Source: Paenibacillus polysaccharolyticus
GTDB taxonomy: Bacteria > Bacillota > Bacilli > Paenibacillales > Paenibacillaceae
Reading direction: 5' to 3'
NCBI RefSeq assembly: GCF_900102085.1
Contig: NZ_FMVM01000005.1
Coordinates: 62,001-126,000, forward strand
Length of the DNA: 64,000 nucleotides
In this document: one piece after another, positions 1 to 8,718 of the stretch
Layout of the letters: every line of letters starts with the position of its first letter
Position numbering within the stretch: position 1 is the stretch's first letter
Position numbers and translations under genes: made by a program
The notes under the pieces: model-generated
Told to the model about the DNA's origin: nothing
Databases searched by the model: none
Seen by the model: the letters and a program-made list of their open reading frames with translations, nothing else

Positions 1-3
1 CGG

Positions 4-1425
4 GTGAGCAGAACGGTAATGATGGCAGACAACAGCATGAAACGGTACGAGCAAGTTATCCACTATCTCATGGTACGGATTGAGGCTGGGGAGTGGGTTG
101 AACAGGAAAAACTGCCTTCGGTACGAAGCTTGTCCGAACTGCTCGGCGTACACCGGCTAACGGTTTTCAAAGCGTATCAGGAGTTAAAACAACGTGGGAT
201 CGTCTATGTTAGAGACAAATCTGGTTATTACGTCAGTCCAGCCAAACCACTATCCGATACAGATCAGGGAGATGATCCCTCCGTGTCGGCCTGGCTCCAT
301 TGGGACACACTTGACCGAGTCCAATCACTGGAAGCGGAATATCAGTTTTCCAAATCATTAATCGATCCTGCACTACTACCCAACCGATATTGGGGCGAAT
401 TGATGCGCGATCTGTTAGATCAATATCCTCGTCTACTCGGTACGTACTCAACGATCCAAGGCGATCTAGAGCTTCGTACCAGTCTGGCCAGCCATTTGAC
501 GGCAAAAGAACGCTTCTACCTGTCCTCTGACGAAGTACTGATTACATCCGGTGCTCAACAGGCGATTGATGTCATCTCCCGTGCACTGGTCAAGCCTGGA
601 GATCGGGTACTGATTGAGCGACCAACTTACGGCCCTGCCATGGAAATTTTCCGCAAACAGGGTGCACGGCTTGTTTTTACCGATATCCATCCCGAAGGGT
701 ATGATCTGGAGCAGATTGAGCATCTGATGAAAACAGAGAAGCCACGCCTCTTTTATATGACACCGACGTTCCAAAACCCAACAGGCATCAGCATATCTGT
801 AGAGCAACGCAAACAGTTACCTGAACTGGCTGAACAATATGGCTGTTTCCTGGTGGAGGATGACAGCACATACGATATTTATTTTAAAGAAAAACCGCCT
901 GCGCCAATCTTCACTTATGATACTTCTGGACATACACTGTACATCCGTAGCTACAGCAAATATGTTGTTCCGGGTCTGCGAATCGCAGCCATTATGTGCC
1001 GTTCACATCTCATGGCTGGACTCCAGGCTATCAAAGCTCTGACAGATAACGGATCACCACTACTGAATCAGAAGCTGTTTCTACGTTACTTCCAGTCGGA
1101 TCGTATGCACCAGCATCTGTCCAAACTTCGAACTGCACTTCAACTTCGAATGGAAGTGATGGAGCAGTGTCTGCTGGAGACAGACTGGACATGGACACGC
1201 CCCGAGGGCGGTCTGAACATCTGGGCCGATCTTCCCGAGGGGATCGACACAGGTAGGTTGTTACACCAAAGCATGGAGCACTCCATTGCTTTTGTGCCTG
1301 GCACCGTGTTTGATCCCTCACACGCATCAGGTAGCCGCAAACTCCGTCTCTCCTTCTCCTACGCCCGTGAACAGCAGATTCGGGAAGGCATGGACAGACT
1401 GATCACTTTAGCGGCGAGAAGTTAA
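4..1425 (+). CDS. MocR-family GntR/aminotransferase regulator
   Basis: A fusion of an N-terminal GntR-type winged helix (about residues 14-80) and a fold-type I aminotransferase domain (about 110-470), the arrangement of MocR/PdxR regulators. The aminotransferase part shows FQNPTG and a PLP-lysine context SYSKYVVPGLR. Such proteins usually bind PLP and regulate vitamin B6, GABA or other amino-acid genes rather than catalyse transamination; the target here is unknown. The start is unsure because the upstream ribosome site lies outside the window: GTG at 4, ATG at 19 or 22, and ATG at 37 are all in frame. The next gene lies beyond a 525-base gap and is on the other strand. Confidence 0.88.
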   Translation: MSRTVMMADNSMKRYEQVIHYLMVRIEAGEWVEQEKLPSVRSLSELLGVHRLTVFKAYQELKQRGIVYVRDKSGYYVSPAKPLSDTDQGDDPSVSAWLHWDTLDRVQSLEAEYQFSKSLIDPALLPNRYWGELMRDLLDQYPRLLGTYSTIQGDLELRTSLASHLTAKERFYLSSDEVLITSGAQQAIDVISRALVKPGDRVLIERPTYGPAMEIFRKQGARLVFTDIHPEGYDLEQIEHLMKTEKPRLFYMTPTFQNPTGISISVEQRKQLPELAEQYGCFLVEDDSTYDIYFKEKPPAPIFTYDTSGHTLYIRSYSKYVVPGLRIAAIMCRSHLMAGLQAIKALTDNGSPLLNQKLFLRYFQSDRMHQHLSKLRTALQLRMEVMEQCLLETDWTWTRPEGGLNIWADLPEGIDTGRLLHQSMEHSIAFVPGTVFDPSHASGSRKLRLSFSYAREQQIREGMDRLITLAARS

Positions 1426-1722
1426 AACGAAACTTAGTTTGGGATCGATGAAGAGAACTAGTAAGAGCAACAAAGACTCGAAGGAGTACCGGAATTCAGG
1501 CTGGATAAGGAAGTTTGAAGAGTGGATTGAGCGTGGATTGAACCTCGCCAAGTCTTAGAAGTGTGCAGAATTCTGAATGTACCCACTGACAGTGGGTCAA
1601 CGAAAGCTCAGAGAGTCAACGAAAATGGGGAGAGGTGTCCAAGGCTTAGGTCAGACCACTTTTTGTCTATAATCAAAATGGCTGTTTCCTCTGTGGGCAC
1701 ATCGATGTCCACTTCATGCCAA
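1426..1722. other. Intergenic stretch without a recognised gene
   Basis: No reading frame with a plausible ribosome site is seen. The only structure noted is a short perfect hairpin (ACCCACT / AGTGGGT) at 1581-1597 without a T-run. The following bases hold the palindromic element described separately. Confidence 0.6.
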
Positions 1723-1921
1723 CGCTAACGATCACCAGAAACCTTATTTAGGCGTTTTTCACAACCTAAAAAATGTAACGATCACCAGTGACCTTATTTC
1801 AATGGAAACATGTGATTTTCACCCATTTTCCATCGAAATAACTAACATAGCACCGCCTGAGATCGTTACATTCTTAAATCACCTGAAATGGAGCAAATAG
1901 GCTCATCTGTGATCGTTAGCG
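1723..1921. repeat. Nested palindromic intergenic element (about 200 bp)
   Basis: The ends are inverted copies: CGCTAACGATCAC at 1723 and GTGATCGTTAGCG ending at 1921. Inside is a second inverted pair, GTAACGATC near 1775 and GATCGTTAC ending near 1869, and inside that TTATTTCAATGGAAA pairs with TTTCCATCGAAATAA (about 1794-1844). The core motif AACGATC therefore occurs four times in two orientations. The design suggests a dispersed, non-coding repeat able to fold into a long branched hairpin. No second copy was noticed in this window, so mobility is inference. Confidence 0.7.
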
Positions 1922-1950
1922 CCCGCTTCGAGTCCCTAAAGCCAATCCGC

Positions 1951-2577
1951 TCACAGATCTTTTCTCTCAAATAACCGGATCGTGACGGCATACGAAACAA
2001 AAAACAAGGTCACTATGGCTATGGCAATCCCCACGATAATGGGTGTTGTGATCAAGCCATCTTTACCCGCAACATCAAGAATAAACGCAGTCGGTTGAGC
2101 AAGAACAATTAAACAAACGAAGAAAACCGTATTAATAATGCCTGCTCCCTTTTTGCTGAGTGCATAGAAAAGTGGCATATAAATAGATACCAGTATAAAT
2201 ACCAACCCCATAGAAATAAGGATATCCAACAGGGAATAATGAGGTTTGTTGAGTTCAGGATAATTCAGGTTAACAATCTTGTGAATGCCGTAGGATACAA
2301 GCACTCCAAACAGGGAATAGAGAATGGAAGACAGGTACTTTGCTTGCACGATCTGTTTGCGACTGACTGGAAGTGTAACTAAAAAGTTATGATTATGGTT
2401 TTTGATATCAATCATCGTAGCTAGCATAATCGAGCCAAAAGCCGTATAAATCCCTACGAGATACATGGACATTTCCATCTTCGGAATAAACGCCCAACTG
2501 AAAATCACCACATATAGAGCAATAATCCACAAAGAACTTCTCAGTGCAATAAAGTCTTTACGAAGCAGATTAAGCAT
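1951..2577 (-). CDS. ABC-2 type transporter permease
   Basis: About six hydrophobic segments and almost no soluble domain, as in ABC-2 permeases of the YtrC/D or YhcI type. The start ATG at 2577 has AAGGGGGA upstream and overlaps the end of the ATPase gene by 8 bases, so translation is probably coupled. With the ATPase and the GntR repressor it forms a three-gene operon. Family knowledge links such operons to cell-envelope stress or peptide export; the substrate cannot be read from the sequence. No intrinsic terminator is evident after the stop. Confidence 0.8.
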   Translation of the reverse strand: MLNLLRKDFIALRSSLWIIALYVVIFSWAFIPKMEMSMYLVGIYTAFGSIMLATMIDIKNHNHNFLVTLPVSRKQIVQAKYLSSILYSLFGVLVSYGIHKIVNLNYPELNKPHYSLLDILISMGLVFILVSIYMPLFYALSKKGAGIINTVFFVCLIVLAQPTAFILDVAGKDGLITTPIIVGIAIAIVTLFFVSYAVTIRLFERKDL

Positions 2578-3436
2578 GTTGACGTCCCCCTTTTGCCGTG
2601 AAATAAATCAAGTCTTCCAACGCCGGCCTATGCAAAAGAGCCTCACTGCCGAACATACGCTGTGCCTCCACTTTGTTGTCCGATAACGCTTCAAAACCAA
2701 TCGATGTTTCACGTATGCCAACGAATTGACGCCGGGTATCCGCATCCAGTAGATCCATATCGCCTTTCACAATGGTGTAGCGCTCAAGTACGTCGTCTTT
2801 GGCTTCATTGAAAATCAGCTTGCCTTGATTAACAAAAGCGATATAGTCCGCGATCCGCTCCAGATCCGTCGTAATATGTGTCGAGAAAATGATGGATTTG
2901 GACTCGTCCTGAATCATGTCGGCCAGTAGATCAAGCAACTCCCTCCGAAAAATCGGATCAAGACCGGATGTTGGTTCATCCATGACAAGCAGATCGGCAT
3001 CATGAGACAGAGCAACCGCAAGCGAGAATTTGATTTTCATGCCTTTGGATAAATCCTGGATTTTCTTTTTCGGAGACAATTCGAATTGTTCCAAATAACT
3101 CTTGAACACGGCATGGTCCCAGCGACTGTAAAAAGGAGCAATTAAACGTGACATCTCCCGGATGGTCAAATGTTCATAATAAAAACATTCATCGGACACA
3201 ATACCGAGCCGCTGCTTGACAGCCACATCACCGCTTGGATTCTCACTGCCCAGCGTTCTCACTGTTCCCCGATCAGGATGGATGAGTCCGGTAATCATTC
3301 GGATTAATGTACTTTTTCCAGCTCCGTTTGGGCCAATGAGCCCTGTGATAAATCCCTGTTTCACATCTGTGGATATGTTATCCACCTTAAATAACGGATA
3401 CCCTTTCGTAACATTCCGCAATTCTATCGCATTCAT
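2570..3436 (-). CDS. ABC transporter ATP-binding protein
   Basis: A 288-residue ABC ATPase with Walker A GPNGAGKST (about residues 35-43), the signature LSKGM in place of LSGGQ, and Walker B LLVMDEPTSGLDP. LSKGM and a C-terminal tail of about 80 residues are typical of ATPases paired with ABC-2 permeases and GntR repressors. It energises the permease encoded directly downstream. GAGGAGGAATAGG inside the end of the regulator gene serves as ribosome site; the two genes are 5 bases apart. Confidence 0.9.
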   Translation of the reverse strand: MNAIELRNVTKGYPLFKVDNISTDVKQGFITGLIGPNGAGKSTLIRMITGLIHPDRGTVRTLGSENPSGDVAVKQRLGIVSDECFYYEHLTIREMSRLIAPFYSRWDHAVFKSYLEQFELSPKKKIQDLSKGMKIKFSLAVALSHDADLLVMDEPTSGLDPIFRRELLDLLADMIQDESKSIIFSTHITTDLERIADYIAFVNQGKLIFNEAKDDVLERYTIVKGDMDLLDADTRRQFVGIRETSIGFEALSDNKVEAQRMFGSEALLHRPALEDLIYFTAKGGRQHA

Positions 3437-3441
3437 CTTGC

Positions 3442-3816
3442 CTATTCCTCCTCTAACAGCAAAGTAAGATGATGAATCAAATCCTGTGCGCTCATGCCCA
3501 GTTCCTTGCTCTCCTGAATAACCTCAAGCATCTTCGCTTCTAATTGCTTCATACGTCTCTCGCGGATAAAATCCTGATTTGCACCGGATACAAAACTTCC
3601 CTTGCCAACCACGGAATCAATCAGTTGCTCTTTTTCCAGTTCTTCATACACACGTTTCGTCGTAATAACGCTGACTTGCAAATCCTTCGCAAGTTGACGG
3701 ATGGAAGGCAAGTGATCTCCTGCTGCCAGTTCCCCGTTCAGAATGCTCTGCCGAATCTGGGATAAAATCTGGATATAGATGGGATCGCTTGATGCATTGG
3801 ATATCCGTATATTCAT
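3442..3816 (-). CDS. GntR-family repressor, YtrA subfamily
   Basis: A 124-residue protein with a winged helix (about 10-78, including PIYIQILSQIRQSILNGEL and DLQVSVITTKRVYEELE) and only a short helical tail, the short form that defines the YtrA subfamily. It heads the transporter operon and very probably represses it through the inverted repeat at 3866-3890. In B. subtilis the YtrA regulon is induced by cell-wall antibiotics; transfer of that signal to this gene is inference. Confidence 0.9.
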   Translation of the reverse strand: MNIRISNASSDPIYIQILSQIRQSILNGELAAGDHLPSIRQLAKDLQVSVITTKRVYEELEKEQLIDSVVGKGSFVSGANQDFIRERRMKQLEAKMLEVIQESKELGMSAQDLIHHLTLLLEEE

Positions 3817-3865
3817 TTTCTTTCTTTCACCTCATTGCCATTGTTTCATATTAATAACCAGGCAT

Positions 3866-3890
3866 AGTGTATATATATAATATACACACT
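3866..3890. promoter_or_regulatory. YtrA-type operator
   Basis: AGTGTA, 13 bases, CACACT. This has the spacing of the known YtrA site AGTGTA-N13-TACACT and differs in one base. It lies 50 bases upstream of the GntR gene in an AT-rich stretch that could also hold the -10 region. Confidence 0.7.
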
Positions 3891-3945
3891 ATATCCGGTT
3901 TAGGTCAACCTTTTTTATCCATTTTCTTACCTCCAATAGAAAAAA

Positions 3946-3974
3946 CAAAAAAAAGAACGACAGTCCCCTGTCGT
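3946..3974 (-). terminator. Intrinsic terminator after clpP
   Basis: On the minus strand ACGACAG / CTGTCGT form a 7-bp stem with a 4-base loop followed by TTCTTTTTTTT. It ends the sigma factor - clpP operon. Confidence 0.8.
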
Positions 3975-4051
3975 CCAAATCTTTACATTCGTCGTTTCGA
4001 TTATATTTGCTGTCTGTGTCACTCGCTTCGTCAATTCCATCTAAGGTGACA

Positions 4052-4633
4052 CTACGCACCTGTAACAACCTTATCTACCAATCCATATTCCACGGCTTCA
4101 GTTGCCGTCAGGAAATAATCTCGGTCCGAGTCTTTTTCAATGCGTTCCAGCGGCTGGCCTGTATGGTCTGCAAGTAACTGATTTAGACGCTGGCGGTGCT
4201 GGATAATACGGTTAGCATGTATCAGCATATCTGATGCCTGTCCGCGTGTGCCGCCATGCGGCTGATGAATCATAATTTCACTGTTCGGTAACGCCATTCG
4301 TTTCCCCTTAGTGCCTCCCACCAGCAAAATCGTACCAAAACTCGCCGCCATACCGGTGCAGATCGTCGAAATATCTGGCTTCACAAACTGCATCGTATCA
4401 TAAATGGAGAAACCTGCTGTCACCGATCCCCCCGGACTGTTAATGTACATCTGAATATCTTTATCCGGGTCCTCGGCACTCAAAAACAATAATTGGGCCA
4501 CAATGGCATTGGCCATCTGATCTTCAATCTCTCCTGACACCATAATGATGCGGTCCTTCAGCAAACGTGAATAAATATCATAACTCCGCTCACCGCGAGC
4601 AGTTTGTTCTACTACGTAAGGTACTACGTTCAT
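4052..4633 (-). CDS. clpP: ATP-dependent Clp protease proteolytic subunit
   Basis: A 193-residue ClpP of normal length. Counting from the chosen start, the serine-protease triad falls at Ser98 (GMAASFG), His123 (MIHQPHGG) and Asp172 ([11 protein letters not shown]), as in characterised ClpP, so it should be active with a Clp ATPase. The start ATG at 4633 has AAGGAGGCGACAC; an in-frame extension to 4687 lacks a ribosome site and runs into the sigma gene. GMAASFG deviates from the usual GQAASMG, which suggests a paralogue rather than the main housekeeping ClpP. It follows the ECF sigma gene by 19 bases and is probably co-transcribed. Confidence 0.93.
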   Translation of the reverse strand: MNVVPYVVEQTARGERSYDIYSRLLKDRIIMVSGEIEDQMANAIVAQLLFLSAEDPDKDIQMYINSPGGSVTAGFSIYDTMQFVKPDISTICTGMAASFGTILLVGGTKGKRMALPNSEIMIHQPHGGTRGQASDMLIHANRIIQHRQRLNQLLADHTGQPLERIEKDSDRDYFLTATEAVEYGLVDKVVTGA

Positions 4634-4652
4634 ATGTGTCGCCTCCTTATCA

Positions 4653-5636
4653 TTAGGCAGCCATGATGACCGTGTACGCACTTCCATAAGACATTGGATT
4701 CATGCTCGAAGTGGCATAACCGTACATCACTGGCTGCATCGCTTGAGACGGCAGAACCTGTTGCAGAATCGTACCCGCCACAGCTATCGGATCGTGCATA
4801 CGGTTCAGGCACAGATCAATTAGACGTGCAGTATCTCCTTGACGGAAAGCCATCAGATAATTGCGGAGCTGCTCTTGCTCCAGATCTGCGGGCTCTTTCA
4901 TCGTCCCCTGTTCCAATGCAGCATCCATCCCTGCTTCCTCTAATGTATGCCTAACCTTGGTTAAAGCTGTACGGGCACGGCTTAATGCCGCTTTTACAGC
5001 ACCTTCGGTTGTATGCAGCATCTCAGCGGTTTCTGCCGCCTTATATCCCATGATTTCACGTAATATATAGATTGCTCGTTGCCACGGTGGCAAGGTGTGA
5101 ACTAACAGCTGCACCGCAGACTCCAGCTCTTCAAATGATTCTTCTTCCGTACATTCGGACATCACAGATTTCATCTCCGCGAGAATAGATCGAAGCTTCT
5201 CCTGCTTACGAATTCCATCAATCCATGTATTGCGTGCAATCCGAATCAGATAAGCTTCCCAATTAAAAGACGCGTCTGATCTTTCGTAAGCTTGCACCAC
5301 CTCTGACGATAATCCCTTGAGACAGGTTTCCTGTACGAGATCCTCTGTCTCTGTCACTGATTTGGTCAATGACAAGCAATATGCATAGAGTGAAGCCATC
5401 AAATCAGGCAATATATCGTGCAACATGGGGTGCGAAATACGTTTCCCATCAGCATCCTTTGTACAATCCATATCATATCTCTGATTCATTGTAGTAATCT
5501 GATTTATTGGACTAGCTTGATTCATTTGATTGGTAATTCCGCCAGCTCCAACATGATCCGTCTTGTAATTACGGGTTTTACTCCATTCATGCTCAAGTCT
5601 GTTGACTTCGCAATCTGCGGACTTCACAAAGGCCAT
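4653..5636 (-). CDS. ECF-type RNA polymerase sigma factor with C-terminal extension
   Basis: A 327-residue protein. Sigma region 2 is near residues 80-140 ([25 protein letters not shown]) and region 4 near 180-235 ([33 protein letters not shown]). A tail of about 75 residues, ending in a Met/Ser/Tyr-rich stretch, follows and was not recognised. The start ATG at 5636 has AAAGGGGGG upstream; the frame stays open to 5729 but that part is read from the inverted-repeat element. A start nearer region 2 is possible. No anti-sigma gene is adjacent; clpP follows after 19 bases. Confidence 0.8.
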   Translation of the reverse strand: MAFVKSADCEVNRLEHEWSKTRNYKTDHVGAGGITNQMNQASPINQITTMNQRYDMDCTKDADGKRISHPMLHDILPDLMASLYAYCLSLTKSVTETEDLVQETCLKGLSSEVVQAYERSDASFNWEAYLIRIARNTWIDGIRKQEKLRSILAEMKSVMSECTEEESFEELESAVQLLVHTLPPWQRAIYILREIMGYKAAETAEMLHTTEGAVKAALSRARTALTKVRHTLEEAGMDAALEQGTMKEPADLEQEQLRNYLMAFRQGDTARLIDLCLNRMHDPIAVAGTILQQVLPSQAMQPVMYGYATSSMNPMSYGSAYTVIMAA

Positions 5637-5670
5637 CTCGGGGGCCCCCCTTTGTTTGTTCCTGATTAAT

Positions 5671-5862
5671 AATATAATTTGAACTAAAAATTTTACACAG
5701 GACACTCCGATGACAGAATAACCTTCCAATCGCTGTTATCTCCAGATTTTCTGGATTCCCTTTTCCAAAGGGAAAAATCCGGTGATAAAGGCGATCGCTT
5801 CGCTTTTTCAGGTTTTTTCTGTCCTCTCCGTTATAGTGTAAAAAATAGTTCAACTTATATTA
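5671..5862. mobile_element. MITE-like element, copy A
   Basis: About 190 bp bounded by imperfect inverted repeats: AATATAATTTGAACTA at 5671 and, on the other strand, AATATAAGTTGAACTA ending at 5862, both followed inward by a TTTTACAC motif. The interior (about 5703-5833) matches copy B at 53303-53492 in opposite orientation almost base for base. There is no coding capacity, so it would depend on a transposase supplied elsewhere. It sits directly upstream of the sigma factor gene. Confidence 0.8.
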
Positions 5863-6003
5863 ATTAAGTGTTTCATTATGTAAACGAAGAACCTCCTGTA
5901 AAGGATACGCTCTTCTTCATTATTTTTTCAAAACAAAACTATTCCTAGATCTCCGGTTCTCCAATTTTAATGCCGAATCCTGATTTCGCATCGACATCAA
6001 ACC

Positions 6004-6798
6004 TTAGCCCAGCGTCACCGTCATGCCTGTTCGTGCTATGGTAATGCCCTGATCCAGTTTATAGTCCTGCCTTACATCTACATAATGGGACATATGTGTA
6101 AAATAAGTGTATCCCGGCTTCAGCTCTCGCAAAAGCTCCTGCGCCTCCTGCATATCGTACACCGAACGCGTCGAAAACTCCGCCAGCTCATGCACAAAAC
6201 TTGTGCCCAATACCAGTAGATCCAGTCCATACAACGGTTCCCTCTCGTCTTCCTTCAAATCTATAGCATCCGAACAGTAAGCCCAAGCATACCCCCTACG
6301 TTCCAATCGATAAGCGTACGAAAATCCATTGTGTCCGTGACACACTTTCCAGGAGCGAATCGTCCATTCACCGAGTTCAATCCCGTTATCCGTTTCCATA
6401 AAATCCATGTGACGAGCGAGCCACGGAAATTGTCCCTGTATCGTAACGATTACCTCACGCGGGGCATACAGCTTACCCTTCACGCCTAGCCAGCGGCACG
6501 CATCCGCCCATTCCGGCAGGCCGCCAATATGATCAAAATGCGCATGTGTAATCAACAACGTATGCACCATACGCATTCCCTGATCTTCCATCTGAGAACG
6601 CCAGTCCGGCCCGCAGTCGATCATAAACATCCCGTCTTCAGGCTGATCTTCCACGTGACTACCATCATGAATCAGAACAGATGAACGTTTCCTCCGATTT
6701 TCACCTGTGAGTCTGGCCTCCGTACATACCTTGCAACTACAATACACACGTGGGACACCCATGGCATCGCCTGTGCCCAGAAATGTGAGCTGATTCAT
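6004..6798 (-). CDS. Metallo-beta-lactamase-fold hydrolase, PhnP-like
   Basis: A 264-residue MBL-fold enzyme. THAHFDHIGG is the metal-binding motif, FMIDCGPD precedes it, and THMSHYVD lies near the C-terminus. The N-terminal CSCKVC (C-x-C-x2-C) matches the structural zinc site of PhnP, a cyclic phosphodiesterase, so a phosphodiesterase role is likely; the substrate is unknown and no phn genes are nearby. The start ATG at 6798 has GAGGGG; the longer frame to 6882 has no ribosome site. The gene appears to be monocistronic. Confidence 0.85.
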   Translation of the reverse strand: MNQLTFLGTGDAMGVPRVYCSCKVCTEARLTGENRRKRSSVLIHDGSHVEDQPEDGMFMIDCGPDWRSQMEDQGMRMVHTLLITHAHFDHIGGLPEWADACRWLGVKGKLYAPREVIVTIQGQFPWLARHMDFMETDNGIELGEWTIRSWKVCHGHNGFSYAYRLERRGYAWAYCSDAIDLKEDEREPLYGLDLLVLGTSFVHELAEFSTRSVYDMQEAQELLRELKPGYTYFTHMSHYVDVRQDYKLDQGITIARTGMTVTLG

Positions 6799-6922
6799 TC
6801 CGTATTCCCCTCTCGCTCCCTGAAGCCGATTCAGCTCAGATGTGATGTCTCTTCCTTCGTAATCAACAAAGTTGTGCCTCAAATATTCTATGTAAATTGT
6901 AATCCCCTACCTCCGCTTTTGC

Positions 6923-6971
6923 AAAAAAAGACTCTCCCACTCACAGCTTATGACAGCTGTCCGGGAAAGTC
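6923..6971 (-). terminator. Intrinsic terminator
   Basis: Minus strand GACTTTCCC / GGGAGAGTC with an inner ACAGCT / AGCTGT pair, then TTTTTTT. It terminates the unknown gene at 7032-7478. Confidence 0.8.
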
Positions 6972-7031
6972 AGTTGTCTGACCGGGCTGGAGAAACCCAG
7001 CCTCAGACATGATGATTCCATATGCGTCCGC

Positions 7032-7478
7032 TCACACCAGCGCACGCAGTTTCAACGTCAGTTCACGGCCAGCAGGAACCTCTAAGGCATCCGTGATGAC
7101 CCAGTTCCATGCCAGACGTTGCTCTAGCACCTCAGCCTGTTCTGCAGTCAACTGCAAACCGGTGATGATTCCCTCACCCACCGCGAAATCCTTGTCTACT
7201 TGCAGATTAAATGCTTTTTCCAGCCAGATGCCCAGGCCGCCACGTGTATTAAACGTAATTCGATACCCGTTCCGTACAGCCCCTTCCAAGTTCTCACCAT
7301 GCTCGTCCGCATAGGAGAAAAACGTATCGTACCGATAATGCTCTTCGGATACGGTATCAAATGCCGCTACATCCTTGGCTTGAATCGCTTTTAATATATC
7401 CGCTTCTGGCATGCCCTTGCCGCGGGCCTGCTCCAGCCGAATCGCTGTGCTTTGGGACAATTTGATCTCTGTACTCAT
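7032..7478 (-). CDS. Protein of unknown function
   Basis: A 148-residue soluble protein with no recognised domain, no signal peptide and no membrane segment. The N-terminal 45 residues are helical and charged (STAIRLEQARGKGMPEADI, LKAIQAKDVAAFD); the rest looks mixed alpha/beta. The start ATG at 7478 has GAGAGGTGTG. It is flanked by intrinsic terminators on both sides and so appears to be transcribed alone. Product real, function not inferred. Confidence 0.7.
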   Translation of the reverse strand: MSTEIKLSQSTAIRLEQARGKGMPEADILKAIQAKDVAAFDTVSEEHYRYDTFFSYADEHGENLEGAVRNGYRITFNTRGGLGIWLEKAFNLQVDKDFAVGEGIITGLQLTAEQAEVLEQRLAWNWVITDALEVPAGRELTLKLRALV

Positions 7479-7555
7479 TACGGTCACACCTCTCTTCAAT
7501 TACGATTATGCCAACATGTGTATTAGTATACTTCCTATTATAACCTTTTCGTAGT

Positions 7556-7593
7556 AAAAAACCTCCATCTCGGCATGCCGTAAAATGAAGGTT
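7556..7593 (-). terminator. Terminator after sulfate transport operon
   Basis: Minus strand AACCTTCAT / ATGGAGGTT outer stem (one G-U pair) around a CGGCATGCCG core, followed by TTTTTT. Confidence 0.7.
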
Positions 7594-7604
7594 CACATTA
7601 GCTG

Positions 7605-8672
7605 CTACAGTCCCGCCAGTACCTGATACCATACGCCGCGTTTGGAATACAGTGTCTTCCGCACCTCATCCCATCCACCCAGATAGTTGATATCAAACAG
7701 TCCCGCTGGTGTCGGGAACGATTCTTTCGTCTCGGCAAATACGTCCGGGTCTACCGAGCGGAAGCCGTGTTTCGCAAAAATACGCTGCGCTTCAGGTGTC
7801 CGCAAGTATGCGATAAAAGCTTCCGCCAGCTCCCGATTGCCATGTTTGTCAGCATATTTATCCACCACCACTGCAGGATTTTCGATGAGTATTGTATTTT
7901 TGGGCACCACGATATCATAATCTACACCCTTTGCGATTCGAGCGAGCAATTCATTCTCGTATGTTACGATGACGTCGCCTACACCGTATTCAAATGCCGC
8001 CATCGAGGAACGGCCACTCTTATCCAGGGATTCAACGTTCTGGTGCACCTCTTCCAGAAATGCTTTGGCTGCGGCAGGGTCTTTCTTGCCCTCTTTCTCC
8101 TCCGAAAGCTTCAATCCTGCACCATAGATTGCATTAATATCCCACTGTGCACCACCGGATGTTTTCGGGTTAGGATACAGCACCTTTACGCCAGGTTTGG
8201 TTAAATCCTGAAAATCTTTAATCCCAAGTGGATTGCCTGCTCGTGTTCCCAGTACAACGATTGAACGAGTAATCATGCCCTCATTCGGCGTTTGTTTCCA
8301 ATCCGTAGTGACCAGCTTGGCCTTCACCAGTTTATCGATGTCACTTTCCATCGCCAGCAAGGCTACATCCGCTTCGAACCCGCCGACGATCGCTCTAGCT
8401 TGAGTTCCTGAGGCTTCATAAGACTCTTGAAAATTAATACTCTGTCCCGTTTTGGCTTTCCATTCTGCCTGGAACTTGGGCAACAGTTCACCTACCGCAT
8501 CTTTCGCTACGCTATATGCACCAATAACCAGTGTGTTCGAAGAATCCCCACTCGAAACCCCGGCTGGCTGCCCTGGCTCCTGCTTGCTGCATCCGGCAGT
8601 CACACAGACGAGCACAAGCATCAGGATCACGTATAGAGGTATAAATTTCTTATTGTTTTGGCTCGTCTGCAT
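7605..8672 (-). CDS. Sulfate ABC transporter substrate-binding lipoprotein
   Basis: A 355-residue extracellular binding protein. The lipobox VTAGC near residue 28 follows a hydrophobic signal sequence, so it is membrane-anchored. ASYEASGTQARAI-like and PNPKTSGGAQW segments are typical of the sulfate/thiosulfate-binding (Sbp/CysP) family, and YNYLGGWDEV-like sequence closes the protein. The start ATG at 8672 has GAAGGAGCGG. It is the last gene of the operon, 46 bases after cysA; in many bacteria the binding protein comes first. Sulfate versus thiosulfate specificity cannot be decided. Confidence 0.9.
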   Translation of the reverse strand: MQTSQNNKKFIPLYVILMLVLVCVTAGCSKQEPGQPAGVSSGDSSNTLVIGAYSVAKDAVGELLPKFQAEWKAKTGQSINFQESYEASGTQARAIVGGFEADVALLAMESDIDKLVKAKLVTTDWKQTPNEGMITRSIVVLGTRAGNPLGIKDFQDLTKPGVKVLYPNPKTSGGAQWDINAIYGAGLKLSEEKEGKKDPAAAKAFLEEVHQNVESLDKSGRSSMAAFEYGVGDVIVTYENELLARIAKGVDYDIVVPKNTILIENPAVVVDKYADKHGNRELAEAFIAYLRTPEAQRIFAKHGFRSVDPDVFAETKESFPTPAGLFDINYLGGWDEVRKTLYSKRGVWYQVLAGL

Positions 8673-8718
8673 GGCCGCTCCTTCTTTCATTTCTGCTTTA
8701 TTCTTAACATAACAGGCT

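Noticed and set aside
5637..5853. N-terminal extension of the sigma factor and a separate 86-codon frame in the same place
   Set aside because: Both are read through the inverted-repeat element; the real start at 5636 has its own ribosome site.
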